This document shows positions 37,560 through 47,880 of a DNA stretch of 64,000 bases, one piece after another. The DNA lies in the NCBI GenBank assembly GCA_021234155.1, contig JAJEKV010000003.1, forward strand, positions 11,403,819-11,467,818, given 5' to 3'. A model generated the notes under the pieces. That model had not been told where the DNA came from. It made no database searches and worked only from the letters and a program-made list of their open reading frames with translations. Every line of letters starts with the position of its first letter. Within the stretch, counting starts at the first letter, position 1. Position numbers and translations under genes: made by a program. Origin of the DNA: Isoetes taiwanensis (lineage: Eukaryota; Streptophyta; Lycopodiopsida; Isoetales; Isoetaceae).

Positions 37560-39129
37560 TGACAATTGCCCCATGACTTATTTTCCTTCTTCAACCATAA
37601 GCCCTTATGCAGATGGATAATGCATTAATGACCACAAACATGAATGCTTGAAACTAAATATCTACCTCTTTAATATATATATCAAAATCTATGTATGCCC
37701 TAAAGTGAAATTCAGGATTGAATACCCATCGATATGCTTCTCCTCTCTTGCTCAAACGAATGTTCATAATCAGTTATTCAGTTACCTGCTCCTTATTGTG
37801 ATAAATCTCTTTGTAAGTTATAAGCCGTACTGTACCACATTATGTTGTTAGACAGAAGTTGAAATGTGTAAATAATAAGATAGCAATGCATGTTGAGTCT
37901 AATAATATCCAAAACATTTTAAATCACTACTATCTAATATTTAATACTTGTGGAAAAGAAGATAGGAAGGTTAGTTTCCATAAAGACATCAACACAATAG
38001 TGCATTTCCGGAAGTTTTGATATAATAATAAATGCTTTGAACACAATCTAGAAATTGTCCCCAAATATAAGAAAAAGGTTGGAAGGGGTCTTAAATAATG
38101 TAGGAATACCGGCATCATGGTGATGTCTCACCATTCTACAAACAATGCTAAATTATTGACAACAATTATTTCCACATAATTAAAAAAAGAAATTAAAAAA
38201 TCTATATTACATTGATCAAAGATATTTATACAACAAAATTTATAATTGCCGCTCATTTGCTACCTAACCCTTTGCTAAATGCATGTCCTTCTAAGCATGA
38301 TGGTAACCCTCTTCTATGTGAACGATAAAAGATTGGTATCCCGAAGAGGATACCAAATGGACTCCTGGGCCACCTCCCCGCGGCTCTTTTGAAACTTCCT
38401 AATCTCTTTGACATGTGTTTCTCTTTTTCTTTCTTGGTGTTTTCATTGCTGAGGATTCCCCAGGTCCTCCCTCTATGTGTTCTTGGTTTGTCGCTGATGA
38501 GTCAGACGCGGTTAGCATGCCTATGTGCCAATCTTCGCGTACCGCTGTGGCTATCGCTACAACTTCTTTGGTTGGCCTTGTGTGTATAATACCGCCCTTC
38601 CTCTTGGTGCCAAAGGTTGGCGCTGGTCGTATGTTGTGCATTATACAAGATAAATATGGGTCTTTATATGTGGATTCCTCTTAGCTTAATAACATGATGC
38701 ATATGCAATCGAATGGGTCAAATTCATACATGAAGCGCTCAAACCAAATAATGTGTCATTTATAATAAATCTACTATTATCTACATGTTTAAGGTGAAAC
38801 GATAATGGTAGAACAACCATATCCAAACAAAGTCAAAAGTTCCAGATCTAACTATATATAAGAGTACTAGAAATTTTTTTTTTTTTGGGAATTATCCTGC
38901 CTTTTGGAATGCTTTTTCCTACCAAAATTAGCAAGCAAGAAATCAGAAATTATTTTGTAAGACCATTACGCAGTGCTTCTTATTTCCCTTTGCTTAATGT
39001 GAGCTTAAGAGTCACGCTTCACTTTTGCTCTCAAGACGCGACAAGCAAGATATCTTTTAGCGCTGCTTCAAAGATAGTAAATTTTATTTCGGTAAGGGTT
39101 ATCTAAAATAGTTATAAAAAGAGAAGAAC
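37560..39129. other. AT-rich, no gene seen
   Basis: Frames of 60-90 codons overlap one another on both strands at 38,390-38,690 and none shows a motif. No repeat unit is obvious. Confidence 0.45.
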
Positions 39130-39450
39130 ATCCATCACCATGGGAATCCACTCATGGGGGAATATGGAGCTTTGCAAGATGCTTAGAGTATATCCTATCA
39201 AAATTATTTTTATGAATCATTTTACATCAAACATGGGCGCTTGAAATAGGTTCTCGAATGATGCCTAACCCATATCATTTGATATATGATCCCCACAAGA
39301 ATTATTTTTAGAAAATTCCCCATAGGTAGTCCCTCGCTATGCATATCTATGGCAAATGTAGAGCTTGGGCGTAAGTTGCCTATGTAATGTTTCTGCAGTA
39401 TATCCAAATTTGATTGCTTACATCAAACATGAGCAGCTTGAAGAGGCTCT
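39130..39450. repeat. Diverged tandem duplication around 180-190 bp
   Basis: ttacatcaaacatgggcgcttgaaataggttct (about 39,221) and ttacatcaaacatgagcagcttgaagaggctct (about 39,418) share spacing and flanking words (ggagctttg/tagagcttg upstream). Two units are visible. Confidence 0.55.
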
Positions 39451-39990
39451 GACATATAGGCTTCCAACCGAAGCTAATGATAATTTTATAGAATCTATAT
39501 AAAATTATCTCGATGACATTGGTAAGAGAGAGAGGTCTCAGAATCCCAACCAGGTGATGTGCTCATCAATTTTGGGGATAAGAGCAATGAAGCCGGTATT
39601 GATTCTCGCGAATCAAAAGTCCTGAGATCAAAACTCATTACACATTAGTAACATCGATCCAATGATTCCCCAACTTTTTGAAAAATTAGCAGCAGCCATC
39701 GTAACCGGGTGTCTTACCATTATCTATATCCCAGATGCTCTTCAAAGCAATTTCTATTGCAAAGGAGCTTCATGGTGCTTTCATTATGAGCATCATGAAT
39801 AGATTCTTGGATGAAGAATAAGTTATCCATGTCTTCCCTCCGCTGTATCGGAGAAGCGCTCCATGATCCTTTGCAGCGTTCAAGAGTCGATCCTTTAGGT
39901 GCCCATCACAAACGATATCGCATCCATCTTCACACTATAAATATGATTTTTCTTTGTTCTCGCCTTTGGCCTTTAATGAAGAAGCATTTG
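39450..39990 (-). pseudogene. L1-type LINE fragment, RT amino-terminal part
   Basis: The minus strand reads IALKSIWDIDNGKTPGYDG (about 39,760-39,705), FFKKLG, INTGFIALIPKIDEHIT (about 39,605-39,555) and, after a one-base shift, LRPLSLTNVIEII (about 39,537-39,500). These are the NGKAPGxDG, 'iN.tfIaLIPK' and 'RPISLtNV' motifs that precede RT motif 1 in plant L1 ORF2. Stops and frameshifts show it is dead. It lies exactly where it would be expected if the blocks at 43.3-45.6 kb and 33.5-35.35 kb belong to one L1 split by two later insertions. Confidence 0.7.
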
Positions 39991-40399
39991 AGTTACTTAT
40001 CCCCGCGATTTCTGCTCAATGAGCGCGACAGTAAGCGAGTAATGGGCAGTGGTTGTCATGACTACCGCGGCAACCTTTGAGACACTCACCTCGCTGCACA
40101 AAAATCGCATAAAAGTACAATCGCTACTGTGGGTGCGAGTGCGCATGACAAGCATGCATATTAATTTTCTCACAAGATGCCATTTCCACATGCCGAGCAA
40201 CTTCTTTATAACACCTATCTCGATGTGGATCGATTGAGCCCTAAGTGTCGATCTATATGATGACATACATTAGCACAAACAGCTTTGGGCAGGGCTAATG
40301 CTGTTTGCCACCTTTTAATGCACTACGTGAGCTTGTGTTCCAAAATTTGAGCCCCTCGGCAGGATCGCCTTGCAGCCTTGAACCCCTAGTAGAGGTGGC

Positions 40400-43132
40400 T
40401 TGGTCATGATAATTTAATTTTACGCCCATTTCGCCATGGCGTACTTGTTGTTGCTGCAGTATCTTTGACTCCGGTTATTTTTTGTAATGGCATAATGGTC
40501 AGCTCTCCACTGGCCGTGACTTGTAGACAGGAGGAACCAAGGCTTCCAGTGCGGTGGATTATCCGGCCGGTTGAGGAACCGGATCCGCAGACCGGGTTAC
40601 CATTTTTCCATGTGGACGCATTAATTCTGACGAGGAAGTAGACTCCTAATTCACCGCCCCCGTCATGCATCTCCATTGGGAGGCTCCCCGCATCTACTAC
40701 CTCAACACACCGCGGTGCCCTACCGCTCCGGACTACGACCGCAGGATCATGCCCAGCCATTGAGCATGATCTCATGGATCACCGCAACTCCCTACACTTC
40801 AAGAGATAATTCGCCACTGACTCCATCCGTCAGACGCTACCGCAGAAGATGCTTTGGGAGAGGCCACTTTAACCTCAAAATTCACCACCTTCCCTATAAA
40901 TCGCATGGTTTGATGATTTTACGCCTTTGCTCAAACGCGACACCCCGGGCAAGTCATCGATCCCATCTCCCGCCCCACAGCCACAATAATACCGCCCTTC
41001 TCAAGAACAAGAAGGCCGTGATACCCGCAGAGCATCACCACCGATGTTTCCTGATCTCCCCGGATCGGCACCCCAGACATTCTCCTCGAGAAGGGTCTTT
41101 GGGCCAAGCCCGCATTGTTCCCCACAGGAACATCACCCTGAGCAATGCGCGATTTGCAATGCTCTATACGACTACGGGGCCGCACTCTCCTACTGTGATA
41201 GGCATGGCTGGCTCCAAATTATCACAGAGGCGGATGTCATCATGGGCCTACAGCTTAACTAATGGCAAGGCGCCAGATTTAGATGGCATGTTTAACTGAA
41301 ATGGGTCAATTCCACCGGGTGCCCGCCCCATTGAAATTAACAAAAGCATCGGCGAGAAGGCTTTCCCACGCGAATGGACCACTCAGTAGGTAGTGCCCAT
41401 ATACAGTGGGACCCTAATGTCTTCTTCAACTACCGCATTCATTATGGCTTCTCAGCTCTCTTTGCAAACTCTGCTATCGCATCCCGAGCAGCCACGACAA
41501 TATGGGCGCGAGGAAACTGAGGTTGTGCCTATACGCAGGTTTCCGGCCCAGACATTCCACCATTGACCATATCTTCACTCTGCGCACATTGATTGAAGAT
41601 AACAGGAATCGTCGGCAGAACCTGTACTGTTGTTTCGTGGATTTTTCTAAAGCGTTCGACACAGTACCCTCCAACAAGCTATGGGACAGATTGCGGCAGC
41701 TGGGGACCCCCGACTTGCGAGGAATGCATTATATAGGGTCGTGCGAGGCATGCTCAGGGCGTGTATCACATCGGCAACACACGGCCCGATGATCGGTAGC
41801 ATTGAGTCGTCGGGGTTGCCCCCTCTCCCCCACACTCTTTGGCCTATACATTGATCAGTTGGAAGATTGGCTCTCTGAACATGGAGGTGCGGGCGCACAT
41901 CTCATGCATCACACAATCCGGCAGCTCATATATGCCGGCGATGTCAACCTCATGGCCTATACTCCGAGGACATGCAACGCCACCGGATGCTCTTGACACT
42001 TTTGCCAATTCACCGGCATGCGAAGTTAACTTTTCCAAAACTAGGGTGTTGCTAGTTGCATCATCCCGTCGACCAAGGCTTCCCACATTCACTTACCGGG
42101 CGTGGAGGTAGAGGTGGCTCCGACCTACAAGTACTTGGGGATTGAGTTCTCAACTACCACTCATTGGGATGCAGCTATCAGGTTGCGGGTCACGGTGGGT
42201 TGGAAAGCACTATATGCCATGCAGAACAACAGCCACAAGGCAGAGTTGTATGCCTGGGGCCACCAGTCACATTTGTTTTGGGCCTTGGTTGAGCCGGTCC
42301 TTTGTATGGGGCGGTGGGGTCCTGTGATATCCCTCAACACCGGAATGACCTCGGCGGGTGCGAAGGCCTTCTTGGCGCTGGCCCCGGGGGTGAAGTCCAC
42401 AGCTCCGCACTGATCCCCGCCTGTGAGACAAAGCTTACCCCTTCAACGGGCTGCATTGGAACGCCATATCGTTTACTTCCAAAAGGTGGTCGCTATGGCT
42501 GATACACGCTAGCCCCACCTTGCTTTGGCCACGGCGATGGGTCCCCAACGCCTGAAATCCTGCTGGAAAGACAAGCAAGCTCAGTGGTTCTCACACTGGG
42601 GTGTACAGGCAAACAGATGCGTCCAGGTCAGAACAAAGAAAGATCGCGAGGCACTTAAACTGTACCTAGATGCTACTTTCCTTCGCAAGCTCTGGGATGC
42701 GGAGAGGCTCGACGACGCGTTAAGGCGGCACACTATCAGCCCGACAAAGTCAATCTTAGGCTCACAAGAGGCCCACACCAGTACTTGTACACTCAGCTGC
42801 CCATGAAGAAGCGCAGACAAACTGGCCCATGAATAAGCACGGGTGCACATCGCCTCCGCATTGAAACAGGGCGTTGGGCTCGGGAACCACGAGAGCAAAG
42901 GCTTTGCCAGTGTTGCCACCAGGGCGCGATTGAGGATGAATGTCATGCCCTCCAGATCTGCCCAGCATTTGCCCATATCCGAGAGTGATATATTCGTTTG
43001 CTAGTGCCTGGCCAGTCGTTGCATCAGTTATTGACTACGGCGTCTGTGGGATTGTTGGGGTCATACCTCCAGGAGGTTATGGATGCACGGACTCGTTTGT
43101 GTCCTACGAGACGGCATTGAACTGTCCTATGT
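40400..43132 (+). pseudogene. Non-L1 LINE ORF2, plus strand, many frameshifts
   Basis: Reading across frames: TNGKAPDLDGM (about 41,252), REWTTQ.VVPIY, GFRPRHSTIDHIFTLRTL (41,530-41,590), CCFVDFSKAFDTVPSNKLWD (about 41,630-41,690), RGCPLSPTLFGLYIDQLEDW (41,808-41,870), LIYAGDVNLMAY (about 41,928), VAPTYKYLGIEF (about 42,114) and a C-terminal LCQCCHQGAIEDECHALQIC (about 42,905-42,965). These are RT motifs plus the Cys/His cluster that ends this LINE group. The catalytic YADD is YAGD, so the key Asp is lost. The EN region (about 40,400-41,200) is only vaguely readable. Its relative on the minus strand at 50.8-57.9 kb has the same motif wording, so both belong to one clade distinct from the L1 next to them. 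I cannot fix the 5' end. Confidence 0.85.
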
Positions 43133-43153
43133 AATTGTACAGTGTGCCAGCAT

Positions 43154-43226
43154 GCTTATTACTGCTACGGTTTTTCCCTCGAAAACCCTTCGGGGCGGGG
43201 GTTTTTTAATCCTATCAGTAATACGC
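43154..43226 (+). promoter_or_regulatory. Structured 3'-UTR RNA element, ENE-like (copy A)
   Basis: Arms 43,154-43,164 and 43,216-43,226 pair over 11 positions with one mismatch (core ATTACTG/CAGTAAT). Inside are GG/CC (43,169-43,170 with 43,211-43,212), a U5 run (43,171-43,175) facing a U6 run (43,202-43,207), helix CCCTCG/CGGGGG (43,176-43,181 with 43,196-43,201), an A4 bulge, and CCC-TTCG-GGG (43,186-43,195). A U-rich internal loop between GC helices is the hallmark of ENE elements, which clamp an A-rich 3' tract in a triple helix and protect transposon RNAs in plants. An A6 tract lies downstream at 43,281-43,286. Triple-helix function is inference. The fold is supported by covariation with 46,451-46,511. 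Confidence 0.65.
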
Positions 43227-43264
43227 TTGCTGCTCTCTTTTTGTTTGGGTCCCATAGGCCAATT

Positions 43265-43305
43265 GGTCTCCGTGGACGCTAAAAAACTATTCTATTCTAT
43301 TCTCA
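43265..43305 (+). mobile_element. 3' terminus of plus-strand LINE
   Basis: ctccgtggacgctaaaaaac is followed by a short tattc-repeat tail (about 43,288-43,302), which is how non-L1 LINEs commonly end. The same terminal wording (ccgcggacgttaaaaa plus a TTC repeat) occurs at 49,965-50,031. L1 sequence on the opposite strand begins directly afterwards, so this LINE inserted into the L1. Confidence 0.75.
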
Positions 43306-43309
43306 TCAT

Positions 43310-44357
43310 CCTTGGGTTCTCTAATTTTAGCTTTCAGTCGCCATCTTTTTGCTATCTTGAGTTCTTCTCTTTCTATCTGAATCTTCCTGTTGATCTAAGG
43401 GGGTAGTTTGAATTTGGGATCTCAGATCTTCTAGGTGTTGCTTCTCTTGAATGTGAATTTGCTTGCCCCAAATCTTAAGCCAATTTTTAATGTTTTTAGA
43501 AGTTTGCACCCACTAATCCATCCAGCCAAACTGTTGATTTGGCTTTGGAATTTTGCTATAAATCTGCTCAAACTCTAAGAAAGTTATCATGCTGAAGAAT
43601 AGTGACATTCAATTTAAAGTAGAAGTTTCTCTTGATATTGCTACCTTAATCTTCAACAACTGAGTAAAGTGATCAGAAATAGTGTAACCATTTAAATTAG
43701 AAATTCTTCCACATTAATGCCATAGATTTTCACTAATATAAAATGTGTCATGAAGACAATGAATAGGATCATCTAATCTATGGTTGAACCAGCTATAGGT
43801 GTTGGGCCGGGTTCTCACTAACGTAAGATCATGCATGGAAATCAAATGACCCATGAGCTTGCTTCTTGATTGAGAAGAGGCTTAAAATTGATGCTCCTCA
43901 TATAGTCATGAATAACCATATTAAAGTTCCCAGCCTCTAGGCATTCATCATAAGGAATATTAGCTAAGCTATTTCTAATTGTGTTCCACATAAGTTTTCT
44001 CTGGTTTTGAGCATAGATATTAACAAAAGCAAACCTCTTGTCACCAATGTCACCATGGAGAATTTGCCATCTCCCATTATTGGCATGCATCATCTGAATG
44101 CTGGTGATGTCCAAACTATTTCTCCAAGCAATTGATATACCTGCAAAATTGTTATTTTCTCTAATACTCTAAAGTCTAAAGTTCGAAGGCAAAGAGTTAG
44201 CAATTAATCTTTCAAAATCATCATCATGGAGCTTATGTTCCTGAAAGAAAAGCATGTCAGAATTGATAAAAGAAAGACAAAGTTTTAACCTATCATGCTT
44301 GACATTTGAATTTATGCCTTGAAGATTCCAAGACACATATCTAAAATTAATATCCAT
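43310..44357 (-). pseudogene. L1-type LINE ORF2, endonuclease domain and linker
   Basis: From the start codon at 44,357 the minus strand reads MDINFRYVSWNLQGINS, then DMLFFQEHKLHDDD, FAFVNIYAQNQRKLMW (about 44,030), an EAGNFNMV segment that stands for the usual GDFN motif (about 43,930), and SDHFTQLLKIKV near 43,660. This is the order of an APE-type endonuclease that nicks target DNA for L1 insertion. The catalytic GDFN is changed to AGNFN and there are stops between blocks. A Lys-rich linker (KNIKNWLKIWGKQIHIQEK, about 43,490) follows and is cut off by the LINE end at about 43,305. The start overlaps the ORF1 stop in ATGGATATTAA. Confidence 0.85.
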
Positions 44358-45592
44358 AAAAATTAGTTTTCTTTGAAACCCTTGAACTTCTCCTAGAAGG
44401 TTCGGGGGTCTGTTTTCTATTTTTCTTCTTCCTTTGACAATCTATCATCTGCCAAGAGCCTTTCTCTTCTTCTCTTCCCAAATCTCTATCAATGATGTAC
44501 ACTAGATATCCGAGCTCAGAGATATTCGACTGATCACTTTCATAATAAATTTCTTCCGACTTTTGCTCAGATTGTACCAATGCTTTGCCTGTCTAAAGGG
44601 GATTCTTGTTCAGGAAAATAATCATTTTCTCATCCTCCTTTTTGTGACTACTACATTCCCCCTTCTCAATGACCTTGTCTTCTGCTATATTAGCTTTCTT
44701 TTGAACCCATATATTCTTGGCAGGAGCAGGGTACATGGGAGATTTTCCTTTATTTGAGAGATCCCTAACATCCCGAGTCTGAATGGAGACTAGGGTTTTG
44801 GAGTATTTGATATCCACATACAAAAAAATATCTACTTTATTCTTGTAACTATATAATTCTCCCAACAGATAGAGGGAAAATCAGTTTGAGGAATAGAAAT
44901 GTGAATTACTTCCCCAAAACAACTGCCAATAGCTCTGAGATGGTTATGAGTCCAGAACATGAGAGGGAGATTCAGGCAAGAGATCCAGGTAGTCAGAGAA
45001 GTTTCAAGGAATATATAGAGGATTCCAGTTCATATTATAGGCAGAACAGTTAGCAATGGTTGAGATTTTCCTTGTGAGCATAGTTTTCCTATGATTGCCA
45101 TCTCTGCAAATTATCTGATAAGTTCTGGAATCCATCTTTAAAATGGAGAGAATAGGAATGTTGATCGTTCTGTTGAGCCAATTTTTAACTTCACTAAAGG
45201 GAAATGACGAGGACTCCATTAGACGAATATTTAACTATAGCCTCCTTGTCTTTTATAGCAAAAAGATCAACCATAGATCCTTTAGCATTCCTTTTTCTCC
45301 CCTGATTACTGTGATTACCATCCCCACCAAAAGAGTTTAAAAGAATATGTTTAAAGGAGGGGGGCGTACCATTTATCTTGTCGTATTTGCCCATGGTTGG
45401 AATTTTAGAGCAGAGCTTTAAGTCAGAGACTTTTGTCGACATCTTATCCAAATTGAGGCTAACAATCTTTGTAAAGTTGGGACATAGATAGTTCCTTGCT
45501 TCGCGAGGGTTGAAATATCTGTTGCTATCACTAATCAAACAGTCTTTTATAGGAACTAGCTTCTGCATCACCGTACTACTCAACCTCCACAT
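44347..45592 (-). pseudogene. L1-type LINE ORF1 (RRM-like, DUF4283-type region)
   Basis: Minus-strand frames read KVSDLKLCSKIPTMGKYD (about 45,420), SSSFPFSEVKNWLNRTI (about 45,210) and, near 45,000-44,880, LTTWISCLNLPLMFWTHNHL followed by AIGSCFGEVIHIS. The last part matches the plant L1 ORF1 pattern 'P.W..l..LP...W....l..iG...G'. ORF1 binds the element's RNA. The C-terminus is basic (RSSRVSKKTNFYGY) and its stop overlaps the ORF2 start by 11 bases at 44,357-44,347. A frameshift near 45,210 and one in-frame stop near 44,590 are the main breaks, so this is the best kept part of the L1. It is interrupted upstream at about 45,600 by a short repeated element. Confidence 0.75.
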
Positions 45593-45615
45593 TTTTAAGC
45601 TCTTCTGCCGTTGAT

Positions 45616-45955
45616 AATGTCATCGATTCGCGTAGCGAATCGACATTCTTGCACCAGACGAGCATGCATGCATTGCATGCATCGCATGCATTTTTATGTC
45701 GTTCATCAGGTTGGGGATCGCTACTTATTGCAGAGTTCTTCATCGATGTTTCATCGGCGCTTTCTCATCTCTCAGCAGTATCCATGGCTTCTATTCCTTG
45801 ACCTCATGCGGAGGACGGGCTTCTTCTTGCATGAGCTACTCTTTCTTGGCCATTCATATCCTTTCTAACCTCTTCTATCTTTGCCCTTTTGTCCGGCATA
45901 GGACAATCTTCAACCTTTCTCCTCGGATCTAGTATTTGAAGTTCTCTGGTATCGA
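45616..45955 (+). mobile_element. Short palindrome-headed element, copy 1
   Basis: It begins with an imperfect palindrome aatgtcatcgattcgcgta / gcgaatcgacatt (45,616-45,647), then gcatgcatgcattgcatgca and a head of about 175 bp ending cagcagtatccatggct (about 45,788). That head is nearly identical to copy 2, while the remaining 165 bp is different. It lies in the L1 ORF1 region. Frames of 78-86 codons through it exist in both copies and are not evidence of coding. Confidence 0.7.
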
Positions 45956-46715
45956 GATGTTGTTGGTTTCATGCGAGTCACAATGCAAGAATGTCATCGA
46001 TTCGCGTAGCGAATCGACATTCTTGCACCAGACGAGCATGCATGCATTGCATGCGTCGCATGCATGCATCGCATGCATTTTTAGGCCGTTCATCAGGTTG
46101 GGGATCGCTACTTATTGCAGAGTTCTTCATCGACGTTTCATCGGCGCTTTCTCATCTCTCAGCAGTATCCATGGCTCTCACCCTTCCCCCCCTTAAAATT
46201 GTTGTTAATATGTTCATATTTTTTATAATTGTCGCGTGGCACGCGTGACCAGCCCCTCGCTTTTTCGAGGTGTAAATGTTGTTTTTTGTCGCGTGGCACG
46301 CTATTTTTCGAGGTTTTTTCTCTATTGATTTTTCTGTTGGTGATGTGCAGGTCCAGGGGTGATGCGCGACTTCGATATTCTCTGTGGAGCGTGGGTTTTT
46401 TTGTGGGAACGTTTAGCAGCCCTGCGTCGTCCAAGCCCCTTGCCGAGATTTTATCGCTAGGGTTTTTCCTCGAAAACCCGAAAGGGCGGGGTTTTTTAAT
46501 CCCGGCGATAAGCTCTACACTAGCCAACATCTGTAGCACACAATTTTATTTGGGGTCCAGGTGTTATAACTGGATATTCCCTATGTTTTTCATTTTTTGG
46601 ATAGCCTGCGATGTGCAGCTACCCACCCTATACCATTGTAGAAAAAACTGCTGAGATGAATGAAAAGCCTATCTATCCGGGATGTTGTTGGTTTCATGCG
46701 AGTCGCAGTGCAAGA
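45956..46715 (+). mobile_element. Short palindrome-headed element, copy 2, with flanking direct repeats
   Basis: A direct repeat of about 34 bp (gatgttgttggtttcatgcg, then agtcRcaRtgcaaga) stands at 45,956-45,990 and again at 46,681-46,715, as a target duplication would. The head carries a palindrome with roughly 20-bp arms (45,984-46,027), then the 175-bp sequence shared with copy 1. The tail holds repeated tgtcgcgtggcacgc (about 46,228 and 46,285), hairpin cctcg-cttttt-cgagg, the ENE-like fold at 46,451-46,511 and an A6 tract at 46,642-46,647. No protein is evident. It looks like a non-autonomous element using a LINE-type 3' end. Confidence 0.65.
46451..46511 (+). promoter_or_regulatory. 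Structured RNA element, ENE-like (copy B)
   Basis: TTATCGC (46,451-46,457) pairs with GCGATAA (46,505-46,511), and GGG (46,460-46,462) with CCC (46,501-46,503). U5 (46,463-46,467) faces U6 (46,492-46,497), CCTCG (46,468-46,472) pairs with CGGGG (46,487-46,491), then an A4 bulge and CCC-GAAA-GGG. Five of seven outer pairs differ from copy A yet remain paired, and the UUCG loop of copy A is GAAA here. Loop and helix identity are kept while sequence changes, which argues for selection on RNA structure in the parent elements. Confidence 0.65.
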
Positions 46716-47267
46716 AAGATAGATCTTCTTTAAACTTTTCTTTGAATTTGACTATCTCATGATCGTCCGCACTATCCCAAACACGAACAAGACAGAAAGA
46801 AGCCTTAGATTTCCATTCCATTAACTCAAGATCTTCTGCCAGTTCCTTGGTTGTATTAAATAATTCGGTCATGCTCTTTTTAAAGGCTTGATTCTTGAGG
46901 CTGCAACAATCTTCCTTAGAATGCCCAAATTTGATCCTGATCATTTGATAAAGCAACAAGTCGAGTTCTTGGAGCCTCTTGATCATGTTCTAGACCAGAT
47001 CTTTCTGACATGCCGTAACTGTCCTTCCTTCTTGATTCCCATGCATTCGATGGCTGCCTTTTGCTAGTCTCGAATAATGTCAAAAGCCACTGTAAGCTCT
47101 CTCATGTTTTTCCAGGCTATGTCTCCTTTTTGTTCCAGCTTAAGGATTGTCTTCCAATCTTTACTTTCTTGGCCGATTGTTTTGTGATCCTCCATCTCCT
47201 CCAAGAATCGTTGGCCTGAACAGTCTCCTTTATAGGTGGTCATTTTAGACCTCATCTTGAAGCACAA
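46716..47267 (-). pseudogene. Helical, charged coding remnant upstream of L1 ORF1
   Basis: The frame 46,986-46,669 reads MIKRLQELDLLLYQMIRIKF and, later, SMTELFNTTKELAEDLELME and VKFKEKFKEDLSFL. The frame 47,267-47,064 reads ESKDWKTILKLEQKGDIAW. Both are Lys/Glu-rich and probably helical. The position directly upstream of the L1 ORF1, on the same strand and separated only by the inserted palindrome elements, suggests the N-terminal part of ORF1 or an element-specific leader protein, but I recognise no family. Confidence 0.4.
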
Positions 47268-47880
47268 CGATGTTAATACCCAGTCCCAAGCTTAAATCCT
47301 GACAAGAATAGAGACCAAGATCTGTAGCACAGTCTGATAATAAAGGGTTCCAATTCAAGAACCAGCAACCAATCCAAAAAAATGTGATTCTTCAGGACGG
47401 CCTTAAGAAACGCCGATGAGTTGATTCCTTAGATGAGAGGCGTTCCCTCTGCCGAGAAGGAAAGAACACACAGAATGTCTCTTTCACTATTTGAGCAAAA
47501 ATTAAAAAATCCTATAGTAAACCTACTCCGACAAGCCTATATGATCTAGATTCTATTGATTAACTGGGCATGGGGTGATAAATCTGTGCCAGGGATAAGA
47601 TTCTAGAGAATAGAAGAACTGAGGACTTCTACCTCATCCATCGAAACCGTGCCCATTTCCGAAGTGTCAGGTCGAGCGCCACTGTGAGCGCCCAGTCATC
47701 CGCCCCTCGGACTGGTGGAAAAAACCGATAATGTTTTAGTTTCAATCGTTTTCTTGGGTCTTGCTTGCTCTTTTATATCTTTCATTAAAATTGGCAACTT
47801 CTTCTGTTTGACAAAGTGCTAGTTCTTCTTATTTTTCTCTTGATTTCGTTTGCTTCTTTTGCATGTCTAACCATTCTTCT
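47268..47880. other. No gene seen
   Basis: Short frames only. The stretch gtcaggtcgagcgccactgtgagcgcccagtcatccgcccctcgg near 47,670-47,715 is far more GC-rich than its surroundings and may mark the end of an element. Confidence 0.4.

Noticed and set aside
43182-43210. AAAACCC..GGGGTTTTTT resembles a bacterial intrinsic terminator.
   Set aside because: The context is a LINE 3' UTR in a plant genome. The larger covarying fold with two U runs fits an ENE-type element better, and RNA polymerase II does not use such terminators.
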